Assembly (NCBI GenBank): GCA_902776835.1
Contig: CACYRK010000025.1
Location: forward strand, 1 to 44,820
Length of the DNA: 44,820 nucleotides
Origin: an uncultured Bacteroidales bacterium
GTDB taxonomy: Bacteria; Bacteroidota; Bacteroidia; Bacteroidales; Muribaculaceae
Direction of reading: 5' to 3'
Below, in pieces: positions 31,961 to 40,959 of this stretch; the stretch's first letter is position 1, and each line of letters starts with the position of its first letter. A model generated the notes under the pieces. The model made no database searches. It saw only the letters and a program-made list of their open reading frames with translations, and had not been told where the DNA came from. The position numbers were made by a program, and so were the translations under genes.

Positions 31961-33793
31961 TTATTGTTTGGGGGAAATTTTGAAGATTGTGCCCTCGATT
32001 AGCGAGCAGTACACATCGCCGCGGTCGTCTACCTCGAAGCCGTTGACCTCGCTCGACCCCATCGTGTAGGTAAACAGCAACTCATGCGTCGCGGCGTCGA
32101 CCACGGCCAGCACGCCTCGGCGCGAGCCCAGATACACCTTGCCGTTGTGCTCGAGCACGATGCACGGCGCGTGCTCGTAGCCAAAGCCCACATCGGTCTT
32201 CCACAGCAACTCGTAATGGTCGCCCACGGTGGACATCGCCACCAATTCGCCGTCCATGGTCTTGGCGTAGGCCACGCTGCGGTCGGCGCTGCATCCGAGG
32301 CTCTCGCGCACCTTATTCTCATTCTTTTCGCGCCAAATCTGGTGCCCGCTTGCTCGGTCGAGCGCCGTGGTCACGCGGTCGGGGGCCACAATCACCACCT
32401 TGTCGGGAGTGACGACAGGCACCACGTTGCCGGGGCTGTAGAGATTGGCCGCCACGCCGTTGTCCCACTGCCACCGCAAGGCGCCCGTCTTGCGGTCGAG
32501 CACGCGCAGGCGCGTGTCCCATGCGCCGAACACCACGTCGTTGCCGTCGACCACAGGTGCCGCCTGGCAATAGTTGGCTATCGAGTCGTAGTGCCACAGC
32601 AGGCGGTGGCGCTTCACGTCCCATGCCTGGAACGTCTTGAAGCCGCCCTGATACAGGATGCCATCGCTCGTCACCACGCCATCGGCCACATATGGCCCGT
32701 CGGCCTGGTATTCCCACGTCGGTTTGCCGTTGCGCTTGTCGAGCCACAGCAGGCGGCGGTCGGCGGTGGGCATGACCAGCGTCTTTCCACTCACGGCAGG
32801 CCGCGAGAACAGCATGGCATCGGTCTGGTATTGCCAGCGCACCTGATGCGTGGCCTTGTCGAGGGCCTTCACCTGGCCAAGCGAATTGCCGAAATAGATG
32901 CAGTCGCCGTCAATGGCCAAGCGCGTAAATATCGAGGCCTCGTCGGCATGCACGCGCTCCACTGCGAAGCCCTGTGGCGCCACCGAAGCCGCCGGTGCGG
33001 CCGGCGACGCGTCGAAATTGGTGCCGATGCGATAGGCAAACATCACCTCGGGCGAGCCGCCAATCACCTTATTATACACGTGTATCCACTCGCGGTCCAG
33101 GTCCACGTCCATGAGCGTGTAGCCATAGTCGCCATTCTTCATGTCGAGGGCGCGCACAATCACGCCGGTGATGCCCTGCGTTTCGTACAGTCGCCAGCGG
33201 TGGTAATGTCCGCACTGATGTGTGACGACGGGATAGCGCTTGAGGATGTCGACATAGGCTTGATAGTTATCGAGGTCGGCAAGCAGCGGATAGTGGTTGA
33301 TACTCAGCACCTTCATGCCCGGCCGCACGCGCTCACGCAGCGTGTTGTCGAGCCAGGTGAGATCTTCCTGCTTGATGTGTCCGTCGCCCATTTTCATAAA
33401 CGGCCCACAGTTCATGCCCACGACCACCAGGCGGCCCACCTCGAAGACGAAGCGGTCGGTGCCCCACAGGTCGTTGAACGTCTTGCACGCGCTCTGGCTC
33501 CAGTTGTTCTCGTGGTTTCCGGGGATGACATAGAGCGGCTTGGTGATGCCATCGAGAATGTGCTTGACATTGTGCAACTGCACGTCGCTGCCCTCGTTTG
33601 TGAGGTCGCCGCTCACGATCACGGCGTCGACGTCGCTGGCGTTCACCTCGGCCACCGCCTCCATCAGTTTGCCCTCATTGGCATTGCCTGGGGTGACATG
33701 GATATCGCTGAAAATCGCAAAGCGTTGCGCACTGGCAACTATGGCGCAGGCCAGCATGGCCGCGACGCAAAATACACGTATTATTTTATTCAT
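31961..33793 (-). CDS. Secreted calcineurin-like phosphoesterase fused to a PQQ-type beta-propeller
   Basis: The 610-residue protein has a signal peptide (about 1-22, ending ASA). The phosphoesterase domain (about 23-250) carries the metal-binding motifs FAIFSDIHV, VIVSGDLTNEG, VIPGNHENNW, SINHYPLL and CGHYHRW, all complete. Residues about 270-610 form WD/PQQ-like blades with repeated strand patterns (VKALDKATHQVRWQYQTDAM, RVLDRKTGALRWQWDNG, LDRASGHQIW). The combination is known in Bacteroidales as secreted metallophosphatases. The substrate is not clear; it may act on phosphate esters outside the cell. It is transcribed alone towards the intergenic repeat region. A weak -7 candidate (reverse TAATTTTG, 33815-33822) lies upstream. 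Confidence 0.9.
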   Translation of the reverse strand: MNKIIRVFCVAAMLACAIVASAQRFAIFSDIHVTPGNANEGKLMEAVAEVNASDVDAVIVSGDLTNEGSDVQLHNVKHILDGITKPLYVIPGNHENNWSQSACKTFNDLWGTDRFVFEVGRLVVVGMNCGPFMKMGDGHIKQEDLTWLDNTLRERVRPGMKVLSINHYPLLADLDNYQAYVDILKRYPVVTHQCGHYHRWRLYETQGITGVIVRALDMKNGDYGYTLMDVDLDREWIHVYNKVIGGSPEVMFAYRIGTNFDASPAAPAASVAPQGFAVERVHADEASIFTRLAIDGDCIYFGNSLGQVKALDKATHQVRWQYQTDAMLFSRPAVSGKTLVMPTADRRLLWLDKRNGKPTWEYQADGPYVADGVVTSDGILYQGGFKTFQAWDVKRHRLLWHYDSIANYCQAAPVVDGNDVVFGAWDTRLRVLDRKTGALRWQWDNGVAANLYSPGNVVPVVTPDKVVIVAPDRVTTALDRASGHQIWREKNENKVRESLGCSADRSVAYAKTMDGELVAMSTVGDHYELLWKTDVGFGYEHAPCIVLEHNGKVYLGSRRGVLAVVDAATHELLFTYTMGSSEVNGFEVDDRGDVYCSLIEGTIFKISPKQ

Positions 33794-34023
33794 TTCCCAA
33801 TAGATTTTAGGCTACAAAATTACACAAAAATAATGACAAAAACTACTAAATCGAGCCATAACTTTCGACGCGCTGAAAAAGTGGATAAAGTTAAGAACAG
33901 GCCCCTTCTGACATGAAAAATATGTTGTACAGCATGTTTGCTTTTTTGTTACGATTTCATTACTCATAATTGGGAAAAATTGAGTAACTTCGCACAAAAT
34001 TTCAAAAATTAACTATTTAACCT

Positions 34024-34926
34024 ATGACTAATATCAACAACTTTGAAGATTTGATTCTTCATTTATCGCAACGCGGAACCAGAAAACGCGTTGCTGTAGT
34101 TTGGGCCGAGGATGAGTCGACCCAGAAGGCAGTAACAAAGGCTCTTGAGAAAGGCTTCGTCGATGTAACCTTTGTGGGTTGTGTCGAGCAACTCCAGCAA
34201 CTCGCTGAACTCAAGCCTTATCAGGACCACATCAGTTATGTCGACGTGAACGACCGCGACGAGGCCGCCAAGACCGCTGTGGCACTCGTTCGCGAGGGCA
34301 AGGTGGACGTGCTGATGAAAGGCCTCATCAACACCGACAACATGCTGCACGCCGTGCTCAACAAGGAGACTGGCATCCTGCCCCGTGGCAACGTGCTCAC
34401 CCACGTCACCACAATCCACATCCCGGGCTTCGACAGGCTGTTGTTCTTTACCGACGCTGCCGTCATCCCCTATCCCACTCACGAGCAGCGCATCCAGCAA
34501 GTGCGCTACCTGGTGGAGTTGTGCCACAACTTCGGCATCGAGGAGCCGCGTGTGTCGCTCATCAACTGCAGCGAGAAGGTGAACGAGAAGTTCTTCCCCT
34601 TCACCGTGGGCTACAAAGAGATTATCGACATGGGCAAGAATGGCGACTTCGGTCCCTGCATCATCGACGGCCCGCTGGATGTGAAGACCTCGTGCGACCT
34701 GCACAGCCTTCAGACCAAGGGCATCAACTCGCCCCTCGAGGGCAAGGCCGACGTGCTCGTGTTCCCCGACATCCAGGCTGGCAACGCCTTCTACAAGGCG
34801 CTCACCCTCTTTGCCAAAGCCGAGACGGCAGGTATCCTGTGCGGACCGATCGCGCCCGTGGTGATTCCCTCGCGCAGCGACAGCCCGGCTTGCAAGTTCT
34901 ACAGCCTCGCCGTGGCTTCAATCTAA
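34024..34926 (+). CDS. ptb: Phosphate butyryltransferase
   Basis: The enzyme converts an acyl-CoA (butyryl- or branched-chain acyl-CoA) and phosphate to acyl-phosphate and CoA. The 300-residue protein matches the phosphate acetyl/butyryl transferase family: VDVLMKGLINTDNMLHAVLN, TDAAVIPYPTHEQRIQQVRY, GPCIIDGPLDVKTSCDLHSL and the conserved end VLVFPDIQAGNAFYKALTLF. It is followed after 41 nt by butyrate kinase, so the two form the classical acyl-phosphate route that yields ATP. Confidence 0.94.
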   Translation: MTNINNFEDLILHLSQRGTRKRVAVVWAEDESTQKAVTKALEKGFVDVTFVGCVEQLQQLAELKPYQDHISYVDVNDRDEAAKTAVALVREGKVDVLMKGLINTDNMLHAVLNKETGILPRGNVLTHVTTIHIPGFDRLLFFTDAAVIPYPTHEQRIQQVRYLVELCHNFGIEEPRVSLINCSEKVNEKFFPFTVGYKEIIDMGKNGDFGPCIIDGPLDVKTSCDLHSLQTKGINSPLEGKADVLVFPDIQAGNAFYKALTLFAKAETAGILCGPIAPVVIPSRSDSPACKFYSLAVASI

Positions 34927-34967
34927 TGCAATAACCACTATATCAACCGAATAACCAACATAGCACA

Positions 34968-36029
34968 ATGCGCATCTTAGTTATCAATCCAGGATCTACC
35001 AGCACCAAGACCGCCGTCTTCGACGACGAGAAGGCTGTGATGGTAAAAAACATCCACCACTCGCCCGAGGAACTCAAGCAGTTCCCCAACATTCCCGACC
35101 AGTTTGACTTCCGCAAGCAGAACATCCTCAAAGAACTCGAGGCAATGAACATCCCCATCAAGTTTGATGCCATCATTTCCCGCGGCCCGCTCACCAAGCC
35201 CATGAAGGGTGGCGTGTACGAAGTCAACGACGTGATGGAGGACGACATCCGCAAGTCGCTGCACCACCATGCTACCGACCTGGGCTGCGTCATCGCCCGC
35301 CAGATTGCCGCCACCATACCGGGTTGCCGCAGTTTCATCGCCGACCCCGCCGTGGTCGACGAACTGAACGACTATGCCCGCATCAGCGGACTGCCCCAAC
35401 TCAAGCGCATCAGCATTTGGCACGCTCTGAACCAGCGCGCCATCGCACGCCGCTTTGCCCGCGAGCATGGCAAGAAGTACGAGGACTATAATCTCATCAT
35501 CTGCCACTTGGGCGGTGGTATCTCGGTGGCCGCTCACGACCATGGACGCGCCGTCGACACCAACAACTGCCTCGATGGCGAGGGTCCATTCTCGCCCGAA
35601 CGCGCTGGCTCACTGCCCGCTGGCGACCTGGTGCGCATGTGCTTCAGCGGTAAGTACACCCAGGAGCAGGTGCTGAAGATGCTCGCCGGTAAGGGCGGCC
35701 TCACAGCACACCTCAACACCAACAACTTCCTGGAGATTGAGACCAAGATGCATGAAGGCGATGAGCACTTTAAACTCATTGTCGACGCAATGGTTTACCA
35801 CGTGGCCAAGGCCATCGCTGCCGAGGGCGCTGTGCTCTGTGGCAAGGTCGACGCTGTGATTTTCACGGGCGGTATGGCACGCAGCAAGTATCTCATCGAC
35901 GAACTCACCAAGCGCGTCGGTTATCTCGCTCCCACCTTCAACTATCCCGGTGAGGACGAGATGGAAGCACTCGCCGAAAACGCACTCATGGTGCTGCGCG
36001 GCGAAGTAGAGCCCGAGCCCTACGTGTAA
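34968..36029 (+). CDS. buk: Butyrate kinase
   Basis: The 353-residue kinase transfers phosphate from acyl-phosphate to ADP, forming ATP and the free acid. Acetate/butyrate kinase signatures are ILVINPGSTSTKTAVFDDE at the N-terminus, ISRGPLTKPMKGGVYEVND, the central NLIICHLGGGISVAAHDHGR, and GEGPFSPERAGSLPAGDLVR. It works with the ptb product upstream. Because no butyryl-CoA synthesis genes are adjacent, the natural substrate may be isobutyryl- or isovaleryl-phosphate from amino-acid breakdown (inference). A terminator follows. Confidence 0.95.
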   Translation: MRILVINPGSTSTKTAVFDDEKAVMVKNIHHSPEELKQFPNIPDQFDFRKQNILKELEAMNIPIKFDAIISRGPLTKPMKGGVYEVNDVMEDDIRKSLHHHATDLGCVIARQIAATIPGCRSFIADPAVVDELNDYARISGLPQLKRISIWHALNQRAIARRFAREHGKKYEDYNLIICHLGGGISVAAHDHGRAVDTNNCLDGEGPFSPERAGSLPAGDLVRMCFSGKYTQEQVLKMLAGKGGLTAHLNTNNFLEIETKMHEGDEHFKLIVDAMVYHVAKAIAAEGAVLCGKVDAVIFTGGMARSKYLIDELTKRVGYLAPTFNYPGEDEMEALAENALMVLRGEVEPEPYV

Positions 36030-36052
36030 TACCACCACACACACCACATTAC

Positions 36053-36085
36053 AGGCACTGCGGCACCACGTCGCAGTGCCTTTTT
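36053..36085 (+). terminator. Terminator after buk
   Basis: A perfect 10-bp stem (36053-36062 with 36072-36081, arm AGGCACTGCG) with a 9-nt loop is followed by five Ts. Confidence 0.9.
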
Positions 36086-36136
36086 CTTCACCCACGAGCA
36101 CTGTTTCGGCAAGAAAAAATGAAAAAACTCGGGCCT

Positions 36137-36171
36137 TTTGGTGCTAAACTCAGAGATTTTGCCTAAATTTG
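36137..36171 (+). promoter_or_regulatory. Promoter candidate of the PASTA-RluD pair
   Basis: TAAATTTG (36164-36171) matches the -7 box. The best -33 TTTG (36137-36140) is 23 nt upstream, slightly longer than usual. The -7 position implies that the coding start lies downstream of about 36178, favouring GTG 36203. Confidence 0.5.
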
Positions 36172-36202
36172 CAGTTTGTGTAACACATCAATCGACAATA
36201 GC

Positions 36203-36952
36203 GTGAGTACCAACTTCTTCAATACCTTCCACGAGAAGCACCCTTACTTGCTTCACTCAATCATTATAGCGCTGACAACCATAGCGTTAGGCTACGTGTT
36301 CCTGCTCTTTATCGACGTGTTTACCAGCCATGGTGAGCAGCGCCTGGTGCCCGATGTGCGCTATCTGCCCATGGACGAGGCCATCGCCAAACTCGAGGCC
36401 GCCGGCCTGAAATGGGACGTGAGCGACTCGATCAATTACAACGAGAGTTACAAGCCGGGCGCCGTCATCGACCAGGACCCGAAAGCCGGAAGTTACATCA
36501 AGTCGATACGCACCGTGTTTCTCAAAGTCAACGCGCTGCACGACCGCATGGTCAACCTGCCCGAGATGGCCGGCATAATGTCGGTGCGACAGGGTGTTGC
36601 CACGCTGCAGTCGATGGGCTTCAAAGATGTGGAAGTCGACAGCGTGCCGTCGGCCAACAGCGGACTGATTCTGCAAGTCACCGTCAACGGGCATAACGTT
36701 GCCCCGGGCAAGCCGGTGAGCGTGAAGGCGCATGTGCGGCTCATCGTGGGCGACGGCTCAATCGACATCATCAATCCTGACTCGATTCTCGACGCACACA
36801 CCATCGACTCAATTGAGCAACGCAACTACGAGGAGGAGGTGAAGCGCTATGCCGAAGAGCAGAAGCAACGTGCCGAGCAGGCCCGCATCAACCGCGTCGA
36901 CGAGAAGAAGAAAGCCGACGTTGAGAAGAAGAAGCAACAGCAGCAGCAATGA
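36203..36952 (+). CDS. Membrane-anchored PASTA-domain protein
   Basis: The 249-residue protein has one transmembrane segment near the N-terminus (LLHSIIIALTTIALGYVFLL) and an extracytoplasmic part with two to three PASTA domains: one with VPDVRYLPMDEAIAKLEAAG, another with NLPEMAGIMSVRQGVATLQS. PASTA domains bind muropeptide-like ligands. There is no kinase domain, unlike the Firmicutes PASTA kinases. The C-terminus is a charged, helical tail ending in KKKQQQQQ. Adjacent rluD overlaps by four bases (ATGA), an arrangement seen widely in Bacteroidota. I choose GTG 36203; TTG 36176 would place the start inside the promoter. A role in cell-wall sensing or stabilising a partner is inference. Confidence 0.82.
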   Translation: MSTNFFNTFHEKHPYLLHSIIIALTTIALGYVFLLFIDVFTSHGEQRLVPDVRYLPMDEAIAKLEAAGLKWDVSDSINYNESYKPGAVIDQDPKAGSYIKSIRTVFLKVNALHDRMVNLPEMAGIMSVRQGVATLQSMGFKDVEVDSVPSANSGLILQVTVNGHNVAPGKPVSVKAHVRLIVGDGSIDIINPDSILDAHTIDSIEQRNYEEEVKRYAEEQKQRAEQARINRVDEKKKADVEKKKQQQQQ

Positions 36953-38067
36953 TCAGCGACGACTTGAGCGACAACCTTGACGCCCTCGACGACGACGAGC
37001 GACTGAGCCGCGACGATATCCAACTTGACTTCAGCGACCCTGACTTCAGCGAGAACGGACGCGACTACTGGGAGCACTACCGCTATGAGGTGGAGCGCGG
37101 CCAGGTGCTTCTGCGCATCGACAAATACCTGGTTGAGCGCATCAAGGGCACGTCGCGCAACCGCATCCAGAACGCCGCCGAGGCGCAGTGCATTCGCGTG
37201 AACGGCCGCCCGGTGAAGAGCAACTACCGCGTGCATCCCGGCGACATTATCAGCGTGGTGATGGACCGCCCGCGCTACGAGAACGAGATTATCGCCCAGG
37301 ATATCCCCCTGAACATCGTTTACGAGGACGACGACGTGCTTGTGGTCAACAAGCCCGCCGGAATGTGTGTGCATCCCGGCCACGGCAACTACGATGGCAC
37401 GCTGGTCAACGCCCTGGCCTGGCACTTCAAGGACAATCCCGACTACGACGTCACCGACCCGCGCATGGGCCTGGTGCACCGCATCGACAAAGACACCTCG
37501 GGACTGCTCGTTGTGGCCAAGACGCCGCACGCCAAGACCTCGCTGGGCAACCAGTTTTTCAACAAGACCACCAAGCGGCAGTACATCGCCGTAGTGTGGG
37601 GCGAGATGAAGGACACCGACGGCACTGTGACCGGCAACATCGGGCGCAGCCCGCGCGACCGCTTGCTGATGTGCGTCTTTCCCGACGGCGACCAGGGCAA
37701 GCATGCCGTTACACACTGGCACACACTGGAAAACCTCGCCCACGTGGCCGTAGTGCAATGCCAGTTGGAGACGGGCCGCACCCACCAGATTCGCGTGCAC
37801 ATGAAGCACATCGGGCACCCGCTGTTCAACGACGAGCGTTACGGCGGCGACCAGGTGCTGCGCGGCTACAACACCACCAGTTACCGCCAGTTTATCCAGA
37901 ACTGCTTCGCACTGTGCCCGCGCCAGGCCCTGCACGCCCGCACCCTGGGCTTCGTGCACCCCACCACCGGCCAGCAGATGGACTTCGACAGCCCCCTGCC
38001 CGACGACATGGCGGCCCTTATCGAAAAATGGCGCGCCTACGCCGCCGCCCTGCGGCAACGCCCGTAA
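36949..38067 (+). CDS. rluD: RluA/RluD family pseudouridine synthase
   Basis: The enzyme isomerises uridine to pseudouridine in large-subunit rRNA. The 372-residue protein has an acidic N-terminal extension (about 1-45), an S4 RNA-binding domain (about 48-110, RIDKYLVERIKGTSRNRI), and a catalytic domain with HRIDKDTSGLLVVAKT, where Asp is the catalytic nucleophile, plus LETGRTHQIRVHMKHIGHPL. The substrate position is predicted to be that of RluD, but which of the paralogs this is remains uncertain. It overlaps the PASTA gene by four bases. Confidence 0.92.
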   Translation: MISDDLSDNLDALDDDERLSRDDIQLDFSDPDFSENGRDYWEHYRYEVERGQVLLRIDKYLVERIKGTSRNRIQNAAEAQCIRVNGRPVKSNYRVHPGDIISVVMDRPRYENEIIAQDIPLNIVYEDDDVLVVNKPAGMCVHPGHGNYDGTLVNALAWHFKDNPDYDVTDPRMGLVHRIDKDTSGLLVVAKTPHAKTSLGNQFFNKTTKRQYIAVVWGEMKDTDGTVTGNIGRSPRDRLLMCVFPDGDQGKHAVTHWHTLENLAHVAVVQCQLETGRTHQIRVHMKHIGHPLFNDERYGGDQVLRGYNTTSYRQFIQNCFALCPRQALHARTLGFVHPTTGQQMDFDSPLPDDMAALIEKWRAYAAALRQRP

Positions 38068-38122
38068 CCGCCTTACACCGTCCTATCCAGTTATTGCCAT
38101 GGCTGATTTCGGAAGTGCCGCT

Positions 38123-38614
38123 TTACGAGGTTATGGTCGGGAGCACGAGGTTGGCAGTGTTGACATCGACGAGGTCTTGGCGCTCAATCATCACTTCGGG
38201 GGTTGGGAGCAGTTCCATGTTTACCAAGTCGAGTGGTGCTGCCGAGTTGAGCACGATGCGGCGCACCACGCGCGAGTCGGCGCATAGATAGAGGTGCGTT
38301 GCTTCGCCTTCGGCCTCGCGTTGCAAGAATATGTTAAGCCCGGTCTGTTCGCTGGTGATTCTCAGTTCCAACTCATCGCTCAAGGTTGTGGGGTTGGCCG
38401 TGTCGAGGGGGTGGATGGTGTAAGTGTTGTGGCGCAGGAGGTATCCGTTCTGCTCCACGCTCATCGCACTGCTCGTCGATGACGCATCGGTATAAATGGG
38501 TATTGCGGCGTAAACATCAACAATTATATCTTCCGTGATTTCTCACTGTATTTCCACAAATTTCACCACGCCATTACTCAGTCGTGGCCGATAAATATCG
38601 CGTCTGTATCTCAT
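38123..38614 (-). pseudogene. Broken gene: N-terminal module paralog with in-frame TGA
   Basis: The frame begins with ATG at 38614, which overlaps the TGA stop of the upstream gene (ATGA), as in normal coupled genes. It runs for 163 sense codons plus one internal stop, TGA at 38545-38543 (codon 24), then continues in the same frame to 38123. The first 23 residues are MRYRRDIYRPRLSNGVVKFV plus EIQ; after the stop come EITEDIIVDVYAAIPIY and the 113-residue part from the next ATG (38464). The second part resembles the N-terminal module of the 734-residue LRR protein: IIVDVYAA with VFIDVYFK, and THLYLCADSRVVRRIVL with GKVYFCADASKVDYIEF. A nonsense mutation is the simplest explanation. Reinitiation at 38464 (113 residues) could still make a product. 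Confidence 0.7.
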
Positions 38615-39930
38615 GGTTGTATTTTTTTAGTGTTTAACGATTGTGTATCAATGCTCTCATTTACGTCAGTTGCGGCTATGGTGTTGCTCTTTATAACATT
38701 AGGCTCAACCGTTACCACAGGCGAAGCCTCCGGCTCAGGGTCGGCCGTCATAACCAAGCGCAATCCCACAGCAAGATATTGCTGAAGTCCTGTAATAGTC
38801 ACTTTATAACCGAGATCTACTTCTTCATCAGGTGTTGCTTGATAATCAGGCCCATCTAACAACTCGTGTCGATAGATTAATGTGCATTGCTCGGGTTGAT
38901 AAGCTTCCCCCGGTATGCACTCTGTCTCATCAGAAAGAACTGATCCTCCCTGCATCAAGTACATGCCATTATCGTATGAATACGGTGATTTGTCTATTAC
39001 AGAAATCTCAGCGGCATTACCGCTCATATCATATATGCCCAATTCATTTGGTGCTTTCTGTTTGACATTTCTGCAATGAACTTTATTGGGTATTACATCC
39101 TTAGGGTACAATTCTTTAATTTCATGTGGGAAATACTGTGGCAAACCCAAACCCCAAACCAAATTATCTGTGTTAGGCAAGTTGCCTTGGTACCAGGCTA
39201 CTTCGTCAATCTCATCACTGCCTGAATACTTGTATCCACTGCTAAGATTTCCTCCTTTGGCTGCAAAAATCCATTCTTCAACTGTCGGCAACCTAAAGTC
39301 ACAATCAGTATAGCTGGCAAGAAAACTGATATATGACTTAATTGTGAACGGATCACAAAAGCTGCAAGCCCAATCTTTTTTATAAGAAACAAAATCTGCG
39401 CCAAAGTCGTAACTCGGAGGATAATACTGCTCTGTCAGATAGTCATAATATCTATATCTCAGTAGTGGGTCCGGAAAAGGATTCTCTTTCAACGTCTGAC
39501 TTAATTCATAAATTGCATTTACAAGGCCTATGGTCATTTCGGTTTCCATTATCCAAAAATCTCCAACCGTGTGATTGCCTCGCAACCCCATGTCCATTGA
39601 ACCGCCATTAACTTTAATCATTTTAAACTCAACACCACCAATGTTGAAAATGCCGGTGTGTTTCATTTCTCGGGTATCAATTCTTTTCCCTAATATAATA
39701 TTTATAAGAATATTAAGATCTTGCCCATCAATGGAACCATTCTCATCCATATCATATTTTAGAGTAAGGGCACTACTAAAAGGCGTTTTGCCGAGAATGT
39801 GGTTAACAACTTTATTCAAGTCACTGCCATCATAAGTATTCAAGTCGACTCGCCTTGGTTCATGCGCATTTGCAGTAAACACACAGGAAAAAAATATCCA
39901 AATCAATAATAGAGTCTTTGCCTTTATCAT
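38611..39930 (-). CDS. Secreted FGE-like (SUMF1) protein with N-terminal dockerin-like segment
   Basis: The 439-residue protein has a signal peptide (about 1-22). At residues 32-82 two EF-hand-like halves, YDGSDLNKVVNHILGK and DENGSIDGQDLNILINIILG, match the C-terminal dockerin-like tails of the two LRR proteins at 16-22 kb, but here placed at the N-terminus. A formylglycine-generating-enzyme-like domain follows (about 95-400): FKMIKVNGGSMDMG, FWIMETEMTIGL, FRLPTVEEWIFAAKGG, GNAAEIS and the end VGLRLVM. The catalytic Cys pair of true FGEs is not evident, so a binding role is as likely as an enzymatic one. The gene is AT-rich and 49 nt behind a second FGE-like gene. Confidence 0.82.
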   Translation of the reverse strand: MIKAKTLLLIWIFFSCVFTANAHEPRRVDLNTYDGSDLNKVVNHILGKTPFSSALTLKYDMDENGSIDGQDLNILINIILGKRIDTREMKHTGIFNIGGVEFKMIKVNGGSMDMGLRGNHTVGDFWIMETEMTIGLVNAIYELSQTLKENPFPDPLLRYRYYDYLTEQYYPPSYDFGADFVSYKKDWACSFCDPFTIKSYISFLASYTDCDFRLPTVEEWIFAAKGGNLSSGYKYSGSDEIDEVAWYQGNLPNTDNLVWGLGLPQYFPHEIKELYPKDVIPNKVHCRNVKQKAPNELGIYDMSGNAAEISVIDKSPYSYDNGMYLMQGGSVLSDETECIPGEAYQPEQCTLIYRHELLDGPDYQATPDEEVDLGYKVTITGLQQYLAVGLRLVMTADPEPEASPVVTVEPNVIKSNTIAATDVNESIDTQSLNTKKIQP

Positions 39931-39979
39931 ATTGAGTGAGATTTTACTTGTTAATGATCTGTGATTCTGCGTATAATCG

Positions 39980-40957
39980 TTAATTTTGAGGCAATAAAGC
40001 CAATCGAATGCCTGTAGTCTGAGGCAACATCCATTTTGGCTTACCGTCGTTTTTTTCTATGTCTGTTATCATCGATGGATAACAATTACTTGAAAAGCAG
40101 CATCCGCCACAAATCACCTTTCCCTTTGAGTCTTGATATAGCTTTCTCTCTTCATCTCCAGAAAGTTGTATTAAATCTTGCCAGCTCATTTCGAATTGAG
40201 CAGCCCCCATAATGACATCATCACAGGTGAATTCACACACATTTCCACTCATGTCGTACAACCCCAACTCGTTGGGACTTTTACTTTTCACTGGATGTGG
40301 AGCTTTTGTTGTAGAACCATATTTTGTTAGCACTTGTGAGTTACTTGAATACCAAGCCACCTCGTCTTGATTGTCACTGCCGGAATATGTGTAATGCATA
40401 CTCTTGTTTCCACCTCTTGCGGCATAGGTCCATTGCTTTGTAGTTGGAATGATGAAATCTAAGTCGTTCAACAAGTCACATAAAGCCTCAGGAATATAAT
40501 AAACTAACTCGTCATATACCTTCCTGCCAAAAGAATAAGAAGTAGGATACCAATCTAATCTTTCAAACATCACAAAAGGGGATGCCATTATATCATCAGA
40601 ACTATAGTCAATTTCTCCATATCTAACTTTCATTGATAAACCATTTTTTGAACCAAAACTTATAGCGTCTTCAAAAAAGAGAGATGCAAGTTCATTGGTC
40701 ACTTCTGTTTCCATGAGCCAGAAAGTGTCGATTTTACAAAAGCCCAGTTTTCCAAGATCCATACAGTCACCCTCAACTTTCACAAAGTTGAACGATACAC
40801 CTTCTACGGTGACTTTTATCATTGCGGTATCGCTGCCAATGATTTCGTATGAGGCATTGTAGTTGCTGTAGTCTAAGGTTTGCGCAAAAGTTGAGGACGC
40901 AACCAACAATGCCATCGCACATGCAGCCAAATATTTTTTGTACACTATTCTTCTCAT
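39980..40957 (-). CDS. Secreted FGE-like (SUMF1) protein
   Basis: The 325-residue protein has a signal peptide (about 1-25, ending TFAQ) and one FGE-like domain (about 50-322). Matching motifs are FVKVEGDCMDLG, FWLMETEVTNELA, FIIPTTKQWTYAARGG, GLYDMSGNVCEFTCDD and the end TGIRLALLP. The position of the family's GGS motif reads GGCCFSSNC, so Cys are present but not in the usual CxxxxC spacing. It lies 2 nt behind the LRR gene and 49 nt before the next FGE-like gene. The pair may have arisen by duplication. Function unknown. Confidence 0.83.
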   Translation of the reverse strand: MRRIVYKKYLAACAMALLVASSTFAQTLDYSNYNASYEIIGSDTAMIKVTVEGVSFNFVKVEGDCMDLGKLGFCKIDTFWLMETEVTNELASLFFEDAISFGSKNGLSMKVRYGEIDYSSDDIMASPFVMFERLDWYPTSYSFGRKVYDELVYYIPEALCDLLNDLDFIIPTTKQWTYAARGGNKSMHYTYSGSDNQDEVAWYSSNSQVLTKYGSTTKAPHPVKSKSPNELGLYDMSGNVCEFTCDDVIMGAAQFEMSWQDLIQLSGDEERKLYQDSKGKVICGGCCFSSNCYPSMITDIEKNDGKPKWMLPQTTGIRLALLPQN

Positions 40958-40959
40958 GA

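Noticed and set aside
38543..38545. TGA recoding as a sense codon
   Set aside because: TGA is used as a normal stop codon in neighbouring genes, including the upstream gene in the same operon, and no SECIS-like or special tRNA signal is seen.
38611..40957. Diversity-generating retroelement with FGE-like target proteins
   Set aside because: FGE-like proteins are common retroelement targets, but no reverse transcriptase and no template repeat of their 3' ends is seen in the window.
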